Shown piece after piece: positions 17,313 through 25,976 of a DNA stretch of 48,379 bases. The notes beneath the pieces are model-generated. The model saw only the letters and a program-made list of their open reading frames with translations. It did no database searches and had not been told where the DNA came from. The DNA comes from Armatimonadaceae bacterium (GTDB lineage Bacteria; Armatimonadota; Armatimonadia; Armatimonadales; Armatimonadaceae): assembly GCA_030446525.1 (NCBI GenBank), contig JAUJNC010000021.1, positions 1 to 48,379 of the forward strand, given 5' to 3'. Made by a program: the position numbers and the translations under genes. Numbering within the stretch: the stretch's first letter is position 1; every line of letters starts with the position of its first letter.

Positions 17313-18554
17313 CTACTCATGTCGCAGCGCGTCGATGGGGTCCAGTCGGGCGGCGCGCAGGGCGGGGTAGATGCCGAAGAAGATGCCGACGCAGGCCGAG
17401 AAAAGAAAGGCGCCCAGGAGGACCCAGGCGGGCAGATGCACCGGGATCCCTGGATCGCTGCCCATGCCCCCCTTCATCACGCGGGCGGAGATGGCGCCCA
17501 GCGCGTACGCGGCGCCCGCGCCCAGGCCGATGCCCATCAGCCCCCCGATGCCGGACACGGTCGCCGCCTCGATCAGGAACTGCGACAAGATGTCACGCCG
17601 CCGGGCGCCGACCGCTTTACGGATGCCGATCTCGCGCGTCCGCTCGGTCACTGACACCAGCATGATGTTCATGATGCCGATGCCGCCGACCAGCAGCGAC
17701 AGCCCCGCGATGCTGCCCAGGACCAGGCCGAAGATGTTCATGACCCGCCCGACGGCGTTGAGGATGTTCTCCTGGCTGTCCACGCGAAAGCCCGGCGCGT
17801 TGTCATGGCGGCGCATCAGACACTCCCATACCTGATCCATCGCCGGCGTCACCTGCGCCGCGTCGCGCGGCTGTACGTAGATGATGTTTACGGAGTCCTG
17901 GCCGAGGTAACGCTTCTGCACCGTGGTGATGGGGAGGAGTACGATCTTATCCGGGTTTTCAAAGCCCCCGCCCCCCTTCGGCTCCAGCACGCCGACCACC
18001 GTCAGGGTAACTCCCCGGATCTCGATCTCCTTGCCGAGCGGATCCTCCTGCGCAAACAGCTGCTCCTGCACCTTCGATCCGATCACGCAGATCTTGTTCC
18101 AGCCGCCCATGTCCTCGTCGGTGATAAAGCGCCCGCGCCGGACGGTGACGTTGCGAAGGCGGCTGTAGGCGGGCTGCACCCCGTTGGGGCTGACCTTCGC
18201 CTCACGATCCTGATAGCGCGCGGTTTCCTCGCCGCCGGCCGACGTTTCGGCGCTGATGCTCTGGATCAGGCTGCACTCCGCCTGGATCGCGCCCACGTCG
18301 GCCATGGTCAGACTGTCGATGCGGCGCCCCGCTTTGCGCTCCTCCCGGTAATCGGGCGCATACATCACCAGGATCAGCTTGGAGCCCAGGCGCTCGAACT
18401 CGCCCACCACCTTCGCTCGCGCGCCCTCGACAATGCTCACCATCACGATCACGGCGCTGACCCCGATGATCACGCCCAGCATGGTCAGCGCCGAACGCAG
18501 CTTGTTAGCGCGCAGATTGGAAAGCGCTGTTTGCAGGCTGAGGAACAGGTTCAT
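17313..18554 (-). CDS. MacB/FtsX-type ABC transporter permease (no ATPase domain)
   Basis: This 413-residue protein starts ALSNLRANKLRSALTMLGVI then IGVSAVIVMVSIVEGA, the first helix of MacB-type permeases. A periplasmic MacB core domain (about 45-270) follows. The C-terminal FtsX domain has three helices including GGIGIMNIMLVSVTERTREI, GIRKAVGARRRDIL, and FGIYPALRAARLDPIDALRHE at the end. It needs a separate ATPase, which is not in the window. A MacA-like adaptor is encoded 7.4 kb away on the same strand (25977-27686), with a polysaccharide locus between them. Likely an exporter or lipoprotein-extruding complex; substrate unknown. Confidence 0.9.
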   Translation of the reverse strand: MNLFLSLQTALSNLRANKLRSALTMLGVIIGVSAVIVMVSIVEGARAKVVGEFERLGSKLILVMYAPDYREERKAGRRIDSLTMADVGAIQAECSLIQSISAETSAGGEETARYQDREAKVSPNGVQPAYSRLRNVTVRRGRFITDEDMGGWNKICVIGSKVQEQLFAQEDPLGKEIEIRGVTLTVVGVLEPKGGGGFENPDKIVLLPITTVQKRYLGQDSVNIIYVQPRDAAQVTPAMDQVWECLMRRHDNAPGFRVDSQENILNAVGRVMNIFGLVLGSIAGLSLLVGGIGIMNIMLVSVTERTREIGIRKAVGARRRDILSQFLIEAATVSGIGGLMGIGLGAGAAYALGAISARVMKGGMGSDPGIPVHLPAWVLLGAFLFSACVGIFFGIYPALRAARLDPIDALRHE

Positions 18555-18704
18555 GGTCTACCCCCCATTACCTCGGACCCTTGTGGGCAGCACTTTGTGA
18601 CAGGCTCCCGTCGATATGATTGCCGAGTTGTTGTGAGAACGGAGGCCGCGCGCTGTGGGTTATGGGGGCCTCGGGCAAAAGTTCGCGGGATCGGGGGAGA
18701 AGTC

Positions 18705-20625
18705 CTACCCGGGGCGCGATTCACGCACAGGTCCGTTTTGCGACCGGGGATCGGCGCTCTCCGCGGTAACCACTTCTACGGCGATCGCTTCGATAACGTT
18801 TGCTGCTCGCCTCGTCAAAGTGATCCTCAAAAAAACGGGGATCGTTTCCGGATAAGCGACGATCCTCTCCTTGACCACGGCTTTCACTGCGTCGTCGCGA
18901 AGCCGGAGGGTCACGTAGCGGTTTGCCAGATCGAAGACCTGACAGGTCCAGCCGTCGGCGCTTTTCGCGATGCTCGTGCGCCCGTTCACCGGGATGGTAA
19001 CCGTGTCCCCCACCTGCGCGCCAGCCAGCGCGCCCTCGATGGTCTGCGCTGCCTGCACGCTGCGGGTGCGCGACGGGAGGAGCGCGGGGGTAAAGGTAAG
19101 CGCCTGCGTGCGGCCCTGCTGCTCCAGGCCCAGCGCCTGGCGGACGTCGGCGAGCGTGGCGAGATCGCGGCCTCCCCAGCCGAACCAGGCTTTCTTGTCG
19201 CGGCTGTCATACACATTGCCGTCGATCTGGAGGGCCTTGTCGGCCGGTGAGGTCAGGCTCCACTTTCCCAGGCTGGTGGCGATGGCTCGCTGACGCCAGT
19301 CCTTGATCTTATTTCCGCGGATGACATTGTTGGCAAGCTTGTGATCTTCCCGCCCCTCCATGTCCCGGAACTCGATCCCGATCCCGTTGTCCACAAGCAC
19401 ATTGTTCTCGACAAGGGCATTCTGGTTTTCGGCCAGCGCGATGCCTGCTCCGGTGTTGCTATACACCGTGTTACCCGTGACCCGCGCGGGCCCCGGGTTG
19501 CATTCCAAAAAGATGCCCGACCCCTCCCAATCGTTGCGCAGGCCGTGGTTGCCGTAGATCGTGCAGCCGGTGATCTCGAAGTTGGTGTTGTTCCAGTCGA
19601 ACCACCAGCCCGGACCGGTGTTCTCATAGCTCGCGCAGCTTGTGTGGACCCGTCGAGCGGACGAACTTGCACCCGCCGGCCTCGCCGGACGGCCCAAACC
19701 CTTTGCGGTTGTTGCGCCGGAGCGTACACTCCTGGATCAGAACGTTCCTGCACACGCCGCCCATGCCGATCTGGCCGTTGTCTTGCATGGTCGTGCGCAG
19801 CAAAACGATGTCGCGGCCCGAAACACTCAGGCCGGAGGCGTTCATCCACTCGATCGTACAGTCTTCCATACGCCATCCGGACGCCGTTTTGACCGCGCCC
19901 CGCTGGGCGAAGTTGGCCGCATAACGAAACCGCAGCCCTTTGAGCGTGACGTACCGACCTTGCTCCTCGTTCTCTTTTTCGGAGGGCGGCGGGCCGAAAA
20001 GCTGACCGCGCACACTGCCCAGGATCTCGGTTTTGTTGGGATCGAGATCGCCGGGAAGCCAGACGGTCAGGCGCTGCCCGTCCCAGTCCACAAAGAAGGT
20101 TCCGGGCTGCAGCTCGTCCCGGGTCAGGACCTGCCGGAGCGGGCGTCCATCCCAGAGGATCTGCTCGGCGTAGCCGACGGGCGGCTTGGCCATGTGGCTG
20201 CGGGTGGGGGTGCCATCCTTGTTCTTGCCCAGCCGAAAGCTGTGTTTCCACGGGACCGTATACACCGGCTTGTCGCTCGGCTCTTTCGTCCACCCGGTCA
20301 GTGGCTCCGCCCCGGTGATGACGACCGTGTCCGGCTGTGCGGCCTCGAAACGGATGGGCTGCTCGTGGGTCCCGGAACGCGTGACCACGACGGACTCGGG
20401 ATAGAGTCCCGGCTCGATGCGGACGGTATCACCGGGCCCGGCGATCTGGGCGGCCCGGCCGATCGTCTTGAACGGACGCCCCGCCGTGCCCGGGTTCGTG
20501 TCACTTGCGTCGGGGTGCTTCCGGTCCACGACGTAAATGGCTGCGTTTGCATCGGCGGCAGCGATCAGCATCAGCAGCGAGACGGCAAGGCCGATCGGGG
20601 CGAAAAGCAATCCACACAGGTTCAT
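18705..20625 (-). CDS. Secreted right-handed parallel beta-helix protein, pectate lyase-like (one frameshift)
   Basis: Start at ATG 20625 gives a signal peptide (LLFAPIGLAVSLLMLIAAAD, cleavage near ANA-AIYVVD). IYVVDRKHPDASDTNPGT and AGPGDTVRIEPGLYPESVVV are the conserved opening of secreted beta-helix proteins. Beta-helix rungs then run through ITGCTIYGNHGLRN, VTGNTVYSNTGAGIALAENQ and VENNVLVDNGIGIEF. One extra base near 19648 splits the frame; repair gives 639 residues. The C-terminal 150 residues after the helix are probably a carbohydrate-binding or sorting domain. It is the last gene of a LacI-linked locus and likely cleaves or binds a polyuronide or other glycan. The catalytic residues cannot be assigned. 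Confidence 0.8.
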
Positions 20626-20666
20626 AAAGGTGTCCTTTGTCCGAGCAGCGGCAGCGGCCAGTCGTC

Positions 20667-22916
20667 CTACAAACGTATCGGCGTATGCGCGGCGAGCGTG
20701 ATCCGCTTGTCGTGGAGAACCGCCGTGACCGCCCGATCTGTCTCCATAACGGTGATCCTGTCGCCGCTGCGCTGAAGCACAAAGCCGCACGATTCGCTGA
20801 AAGCGATCTCATCCCGACCGTCACCGTTCAAGTCGATGCTCTTTCCGCTGCCACCTGCCGAAGTCCGGCCGATATAAAGCGACCCTTCCACGCGCCCCAG
20901 CACCGACGAAAAGCCCTGAGCGGTGCCCCGGAAGCTCGCCCGAACGGCTTCGGCATCCGGGTCTCCTTTTCCCTCCGGATAAACAAATGTCCTGTTCTCC
21001 GTGTCTGGGCTTGTCATCCGCACGGGCCGCAGCCAGCCGTACGGGCTGCGCACCGGCTTTTCATCCCGCGCCAGCGTGGCGTCGGCATGGAGTGACAGAA
21101 AGTTCTGCTGGTCGGCGCCTTTGGGAAAGGCGACGCTCGTGGTGTGGCCGGTGAAAGCCGTCTTCAAGGGAGCGCCCTCGTTTTCCAGCAAAGGCCAGGT
21201 GATACCAAACTCCTGGGCATCCGCGGAGCGCAGGGTCGAGAAAACACCGTCCGGCGTCAGAACGAACTCCTGATGGAACATCGGCCCCTGCTTGCCCGTG
21301 ACCGGCTTATAGTCGATAGCGCAGCGCACGAGAAGCGGATGGGAAAACTGAAGACGGAACTCACCGCGGTACCGGTCGGGCACGTCGGCAAGCCGGATCC
21401 ATTTGCCGTTCTCCCGCCAAGTGGGACCGAAGGTGACCCCACTGCCGGTCTTCGCATCGCGAACGCCGTCGGAGGGTCCCAGTCGGCTGTCCCAGCCGAC
21501 CCGCCCGAAGCGCACCACGCCGAGCGGTGTCCAGTAATGGTCGAACGCCACCTGCGTATCACCGCGCAGGTTCGCCAGCATCTGCATCCCACCGGCGTTA
21601 ACGCACACGCTGGCGAATTTGGGATCCGTAACGAGCACGTAACCACCGATCTCGACGGGCGCCGGCTGTTCCGCGATCTCGCTCTTGCGGACGTGGTAGG
21701 CTTCGGCCAGGTGATACAGGATCGCGCCGTTGTAGTTGCCGTAGTTGCTGGCCTGCTGGTAACCGACACGCTCCGCCGGATCGAAGTGGTTCTTGGTAAC
21801 AAAGTACGAGCCGGCCCACGGGGCATCGGTGCGCCGCCAGCGAGCGATGCTGTTGAAGCTGAGCAGGGCGGCGCGTCGGTATTGTCCGGCAAGGCGGTGC
21901 TCTCCTTTTTCCCGCGCGCGTTCGGCCATCACTTCAAAGGCAAGCTGGTACAGCACATCATTGAAGACATGATTGTCGGTGCGCCCGTTGGGAGGGCACT
22001 GGCCGGAGGGGTCCTGCAAAAGCAGCGAAACCAGCGTTCCCCGCTCCACCATCCGCCGCATCTCCTCCTGAAACTCGCCGTCATAGCCTTCGGCAACCAG
22101 GGCGAGCAGATTACCGCGTCCCACGGCCTCCACCGCGAGCGATTCCGGGTCCGTTTGGCGGTCCTGGTACAGGTTCCATGTATCGGAGGCGACCCGGTCA
22201 CGCTGCGTCCCGTCCAGCCAGGAATCCTTGATGAAGGCACGTGTGGCGTCGCGATCGGCGAGGCCGGCTTTGACGCGCAGCCACTCACCCTTCATCGCGT
22301 ACGTGCGCCAGTTGTTGGTGAGTCCCCGCAAAACCAGGGCGAGCGGCGTTCGCAGGCGCTCGCGCCATAAACGCACCTTATCCGCGGGGGCGTCCTTCTC
22401 GTAGAGTTCGATGGCTTCGGTCAGGGGAGCGATATAGAACTCCCCGTGGGGGTCGGGAAGCGCCTGTACGCCCTTCGAGAAACCCTCGGTCGCGTGATCC
22501 ATCGCCCGGATTCCGGCAGGCAGCAGATCCTTGGCGCGGCCCGCGTGTATCAGGGCTCCGACGGCATAGGCAAAGTAGGGGGTCGAATACTGGTGTTCGC
22601 GGTGAAGAAAAGGGTCGACGAGGGCGCCCCGCGCGTCCTGATGCTGGATAGAGAAGCGGCAGGCACCCTCAAGGGCGTCCAGGTAGGCGCTTTTCGGGAC
22701 AGAAAGCGGCTGCCAGGGTCGGGCCGTGAGATGCCAGCGCATCCGCGGCATATCGTTTGTGGAAAGAGCAGCGGTATTCATCGGCGATTTTTCTGGAACC
22801 GCCTGCGCCTCGGCAGCAGTATCGGTGCCTGCAAGCGCCAAACGCATAAAGGCGACTCCGAGTGTCGCTGCCGGGGCAACGGCAGCGACCGCAGCTATGC
22901 GGTGTTTCTGAAACAT
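20667..22916 (-). CDS. Large secreted enzyme of a polysaccharide locus, unrecognised family
   Basis: This 749-residue protein starts at ATG 22916 (AAAGGA upstream). The N-terminus has a hydrophobic signal-like stretch (RIAAVAAVAPAATLGVAFM). The first 400 residues are helix-rich with repeated aromatic motifs (STPYFAYAVGALIHAGRAKD, RTDNHVFNDVLYQLAFEV, YQQASNYGNYNGAILYHLAE), suggesting an (alpha/alpha) toroid like polysaccharide lyases and heparinase-type enzymes. The C-terminal half is beta-rich (FGPTWRENGKWIRLADV, MFHQEFVLTPDGVFSTLRS) and ends with a calcium-type DLNGDGRDE loop. I cannot name the family. Context with beta-helix, glycosidase and LacI genes points to glycan degradation. Confidence 0.6.
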   Translation of the reverse strand: MFQKHRIAAVAAVAPAATLGVAFMRLALAGTDTAAEAQAVPEKSPMNTAALSTNDMPRMRWHLTARPWQPLSVPKSAYLDALEGACRFSIQHQDARGALVDPFLHREHQYSTPYFAYAVGALIHAGRAKDLLPAGIRAMDHATEGFSKGVQALPDPHGEFYIAPLTEAIELYEKDAPADKVRLWRERLRTPLALVLRGLTNNWRTYAMKGEWLRVKAGLADRDATRAFIKDSWLDGTQRDRVASDTWNLYQDRQTDPESLAVEAVGRGNLLALVAEGYDGEFQEEMRRMVERGTLVSLLLQDPSGQCPPNGRTDNHVFNDVLYQLAFEVMAERAREKGEHRLAGQYRRAALLSFNSIARWRRTDAPWAGSYFVTKNHFDPAERVGYQQASNYGNYNGAILYHLAEAYHVRKSEIAEQPAPVEIGGYVLVTDPKFASVCVNAGGMQMLANLRGDTQVAFDHYWTPLGVVRFGRVGWDSRLGPSDGVRDAKTGSGVTFGPTWRENGKWIRLADVPDRYRGEFRLQFSHPLLVRCAIDYKPVTGKQGPMFHQEFVLTPDGVFSTLRSADAQEFGITWPLLENEGAPLKTAFTGHTTSVAFPKGADQQNFLSLHADATLARDEKPVRSPYGWLRPVRMTSPDTENRTFVYPEGKGDPDAEAVRASFRGTAQGFSSVLGRVEGSLYIGRTSAGGSGKSIDLNGDGRDEIAFSESCGFVLQRSGDRITVMETDRAVTAVLHDKRITLAAHTPIRL

Positions 22917-22932
22917 GGTCCTTTGTTTCTCC

Positions 22933-22969
22933 GGGTCAAGGGCAGGAGGAGATATCCTGCCCTTGACCC
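22933..22969. other. Perfect 15-bp inverted repeat, intra-operon hairpin
   Basis: GGGTCAAGGGCAGGA (22933-22947) is followed after 7 nt by its exact complement TCCTGCCCTTGACCC (22955-22969). It lies between the prepilin stop and the start of the large secreted enzyme. No U-run follows on either strand. A stem this strong could stabilise the upstream mRNA end or attenuate downstream expression, giving different levels of prepilin and enzyme. Confidence 0.75.
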
Positions 22970-23010
22970 TTCGGGTTCCGCCTGCGAGGGGTGATAGCCC
23001 ACATGGAAGA

Positions 23011-23766
23011 TCACAAAGCAAACGTCGGCTTGTTCTGATTGGCGGAAGTGGGATCGCCGTTGAGTACCGAGGACCGGTCGTCCGAGGTTCTCGGCTTTTG
23101 ATCGTCACCGGGATCGCCTTTGATCCACTTGACGTGTCCATCCGCGAAGGCATAGACGCCGCCGTCCGAGTGCCGCATGGCGCCATTCAAGCCGCGCGCC
23201 AGCGGATCCGTAGGATGGCACAGCGCCGTGGGGGGATAGATATTGGAGCGATCACAACCGTCCTCATTGCTTTTCGCCGTGCCTTCCGTGCCGTCCAGGT
23301 ACATGACGGTCATGGCGGGGTGCTGCAGGGCGGCCATCGACGCGGTGGTCAACAGGGAGTTGTACGTATAGTCCGTGAAGCCTGCGCCGGTCGTCAAGTT
23401 CGCCTGCAGGATACCGCTCGGGCACTGCAAAACCTGAAGGTTTTTCACATACGGTTGGATCAGCTGTGACCAGCCCTGATCGCCGACGCCGGGATTGGCG
23501 GAATAGGTGTAGTTGTTGCCGCTGTTCCAGAGCTGGCCCTGACCGTCCGCCCACATCGGCGGATACTTCTCGTCATAGTCCTGGGTATACTGCATCGTTC
23601 CCAGAGTTATCTGCTTCATGTTGGATAGGCAGCTTGCCTGCCGCGCCTTCTCTCGTGCCTGTGCGAACACGGGAAAAAGGATCGCAGCGAGGATCGCTAT
23701 TATGGCGATCACGACGAGAAGCTCGATCAGCGTAAAGCCACGGTTCACGCGCTTCTTCGGTCCCAT
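23011..23766 (-). CDS. Secreted prepilin-like protein with N-terminal methylation motif (DUF1559-like)
   Basis: Start at ATG 23766 has GGAGGTTGGG upstream and gives 251 residues. The N-terminus [20 protein letters not shown] is a type IV prepilin cleavage/methylation motif, followed by [20 protein letters not shown]. The exported domain has [12 protein letters not shown], and the C-terminal [20 protein letters not shown] is the H-x-G-G-x-N/Y-x-xF-x-DGHVK motif of DUF1559 proteins. These are pseudopilin-like surface proteins. Lying inside the polysaccharide locus it may help display or secrete the locus enzymes; this is inference. A second copy is at 40264-41229. Confidence 0.9.
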   Translation of the reverse strand: MGPKKRVNRGFTLIELLVVIAIIAILAAILFPVFAQAREKARQASCLSNMKQITLGTMQYTQDYDEKYPPMWADGQGQLWNSGNNYTYSANPGVGDQGWSQLIQPYVKNLQVLQCPSGILQANLTTGAGFTDYTYNSLLTTASMAALQHPAMTVMYLDGTEGTAKSNEDGCDRSNIYPPTALCHPTDPLARGLNGAMRHSDGGVYAFADGHVKWIKGDPGDDQKPRTSDDRSSVLNGDPTSANQNKPTFAL

Positions 23767-23823
23767 AGATCCCAACCTCCTACAGTTGTTAAATGTGTCA
23801 CGAAAGCACACTGGATGGATTGC

Positions 23824-24774
23824 TCATTGGGAGCGCACCTTTTTCACGTAGTCGAAGTACCAGCGCACTCCGGGGTCACCAGCGGTTCCCTGGCCGCCCA
23901 GGTCGAACCGGAGCGGATGGCTGCCGAGCGACGGTCCCTGGAACCAGGGATTGCTGTGGAAGAAGACCGAAAGCCCGGGGCGCGCCGCGGCGGCGTCCAC
24001 ATCCCGCAGGTGCGCCTGCCTGGCCATCTCCGGGTACACGCCCGGCGGAACGAACTGCTTGGTCCAGCCACCGAACTGCTCCACGTTCACGATCGGCTTG
24101 CCGGTCACCCCTGCCGCCACAAACCGATCATACAGCTTGCCCGAATCCGGGTCCCGGTCCGGTCCGAGCGTGTCGAAGAGCAGCGCGTCGACCTCCGACG
24201 AGCGGCCGATGATCTCGTTCTTGTGGTGGTCATAACCGCCGCCGCCGACCAGGCGCTGCGGGTCGTTCCGGCGGACCATCTTGCACAGGTCGATGATCCG
24301 CTGCGGCTCGCGGAAGTCGTAAACGGCAGCCGTATCGCTCCAGTGCGCCGAGTTCTGCTCGTTTGCGATGTTGATAAGGATGTTTCGATAGGGCCGCAGT
24401 TTGGTCGTCACGGTGCGGACCGCGTTCTCGACGGCACCGGCATCCTTCAGGCCGAAGGGCGCCTGCTGGTAAAAGATGCCGACGATGACAGCCATGCCCC
24501 GCCGGTCGCACTCACGCAGAATGCGCTCCATCCGCTCCTGGTGGTCGGGGCGGATCTGCCGTCCATCGGGCGCAAACGGGTCCTGGCTGCCGCCGCTGCT
24601 TCCCTGATAAAACACGGTGATCGCCGTAACGCCGTGTGCCTGATAATCGTCGAGCTGCGCCACCAGGTGATCCGTCGCCTGCGCCGTGCTGGTGGCGCTG
24701 GCCACACGGATACCCCAAAGCTTCAGCGGCTTTCCGTCGCCGTACATGCGGTTCTCGCGGGCAGTCAGGATCAT
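23824..24774 (-). CDS. Clan GH-A glycoside hydrolase (cellulase-like TIM barrel)
   Basis: The 316-residue protein is a single barrel: AHGVTAITVFYQGSSG, RGMAVIVGIFYQQAPFG, then NILINIANEQNSAHW with the probable acid/base Glu139 in NEQ. GKPIVNVEQFGGW near residue 232 is a candidate nucleophile Glu at the end of strand 7. This spacing fits GH5-like enzymes of clan GH-A. No signal peptide is visible, so it may act in the cytoplasm on imported oligosaccharides. It directly follows the lacI-type regulator (73 bp gap) on the same strand. Substrate unknown. Confidence 0.78.
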   Translation of the reverse strand: MILTARENRMYGDGKPLKLWGIRVASATSTAQATDHLVAQLDDYQAHGVTAITVFYQGSSGGSQDPFAPDGRQIRPDHQERMERILRECDRRGMAVIVGIFYQQAPFGLKDAGAVENAVRTVTTKLRPYRNILINIANEQNSAHWSDTAAVYDFREPQRIIDLCKMVRRNDPQRLVGGGGYDHHKNEIIGRSSEVDALLFDTLGPDRDPDSGKLYDRFVAAGVTGKPIVNVEQFGGWTKQFVPPGVYPEMARQAHLRDVDAAAARPGLSVFFHSNPWFQGPSLGSHPLRFDLGGQGTAGDPGVRWYFDYVKKVRSQ

Positions 24775-24847
24775 GGCATGGCCACGGCGGTGCGTCGGTA
24801 CATGAATGAAACCCTCCTTTGCTGTTGCATCGATACCAGGCAGATGA

Positions 24848-25873
24848 CTACCCGGCGAACGGCGGCGCGATCGTGGCGCCTTCTTCCAGCAGGCGAAACG
24901 GGATCACGCGGGGTGGCAAGGTCAGGCCCGGTTCCTCCATCTTGGAAACAAGCATCTGGACCGCCGTCCGGCCCATATCGTGGCTGGGGACGATCCAGGT
25001 GGCGATGGAAACGGTAATAAAATGGACCGGCTCGTAGGAAAAGCTCACCACGGAAAGGTCCTCCGGGACGCGCAGACCTTGCGCGAGCGCGGCGTATACC
25101 AGCGCCTGCGCTACCGGCGGAGCGTAGGCAATCACCGCCGTCGGCCGCTCCGGCATCTTCAGCCAGCCGGCCTCCCGTGCCGCAGGAGTCGTGGATTCCG
25201 GTCGTTCCAGCGGCAGAAGACGGGGGGAAAGCCCCGCCTGCTTCATGGCATCCTGGTAGCCTTGTCGGCGATCCACCGCGCTGTAATGGTGGGAGATCGG
25301 GTGGTCTACATAGGCGATGTGGCGGTGCCCCAGGCGCAGCAGGTGTTCGGTCGCCCGCCGCCCGACATCGCGATCATCGGGATACACACAGTCACTCTCC
25401 TGCTTGGAGTTGATCCACACGGACGGGATATCGTGTCGGTGGATCAGATCGACCATGCGCTGCGGGATGTCGGCGAAATAGTTAAGGAGCAGACCGTCCA
25501 CCATCGACTGGCGCAGGATCTTGGGAACGAAACCCTCACTGGTCAGCTTCTCATCAGGCACTTTGGTGAGCGTCAGGTGCAGATCCTGCTCGGCCAGGGC
25601 ATCGTGGATGGCGTCCAGCTGGGAGCCCGGGAGGGTGCTGCGCGACCCGACGGTGCTCAGCAGCAGCGCCACCGCCCCGTAGCGCCCGGTGCGCATGGCG
25701 CGGGCCGAGCTGTGGAGACGGTATCCCAGCTCGCGCGCCGCCTCCAGGACGCGCTCGCGTGTTTCCGGCCGGTACTTATGTCCCCGGCTGCCGAGGACAT
25801 GGCAGACCGTCGGCATCGACAGTCCGGTCCGCTGCGCGATCTCCTTTATTGTGACAGGCGAGCGTGCCGCCAT
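24848..25873 (-). CDS. LacI-family transcriptional regulator
   Basis: Start is ATG 25873 (MAARSPVTIKEIAQ) with GGGAGGATC upstream; the frame extends 16 codons further without support. The 341 residues have the LacI helix-turn-helix (TIKEIAQRTGLSMPTVCHVL), a hinge helix ending ELGYRLHSSARAMRTG, and a periplasmic-binding-protein-like sensor domain (DGLLLNYFADIPQ, HIAYVDHPISHHYSA, PTAVIAYAPPVAQAL). It heads a co-directional run of glycan genes and probably represses itself and them until a sugar binds. The promoter and operator are visible upstream. Confidence 0.93.
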   Translation of the reverse strand: MAARSPVTIKEIAQRTGLSMPTVCHVLGSRGHKYRPETRERVLEAARELGYRLHSSARAMRTGRYGAVALLLSTVGSRSTLPGSQLDAIHDALAEQDLHLTLTKVPDEKLTSEGFVPKILRQSMVDGLLLNYFADIPQRMVDLIHRHDIPSVWINSKQESDCVYPDDRDVGRRATEHLLRLGHRHIAYVDHPISHHYSAVDRRQGYQDAMKQAGLSPRLLPLERPESTTPAAREAGWLKMPERPTAVIAYAPPVAQALVYAALAQGLRVPEDLSVVSFSYEPVHFITVSIATWIVPSHDMGRTAVQMLVSKMEEPGLTLPPRVIPFRLLEEGATIAPPFAG

Positions 25874-25891
25874 TGCCGATCCTCCCGGAAT

Positions 25892-25940
25892 GTTGTGCTC
25901 ACAACGTTGTGAATATAGCACATAACTTGGAGGACGTCAA
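25892..25940 (-). promoter_or_regulatory. Promoter and overlapping operator of the lacI-type gene
   Basis: On the minus strand TTGACG (25940-25935), a 17-bp spacer and TATATT (25917-25912) form a good sigma-70 promoter. Immediately downstream, at the predicted transcription start, three alternating half-sites read GTTGTG-CT-CACAAC-GTTGTG on the plus strand (25892-25911). The last two abut as the perfect 12-bp palindrome CACAACGTTGTG. The placement suggests autorepression. I saw no clear second copy before the downstream genes. Confidence 0.7.
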
Positions 25941-25976
25941 GAGGGGATTTTCCCGTCTGCGCCTTGTTGCGGCTGG

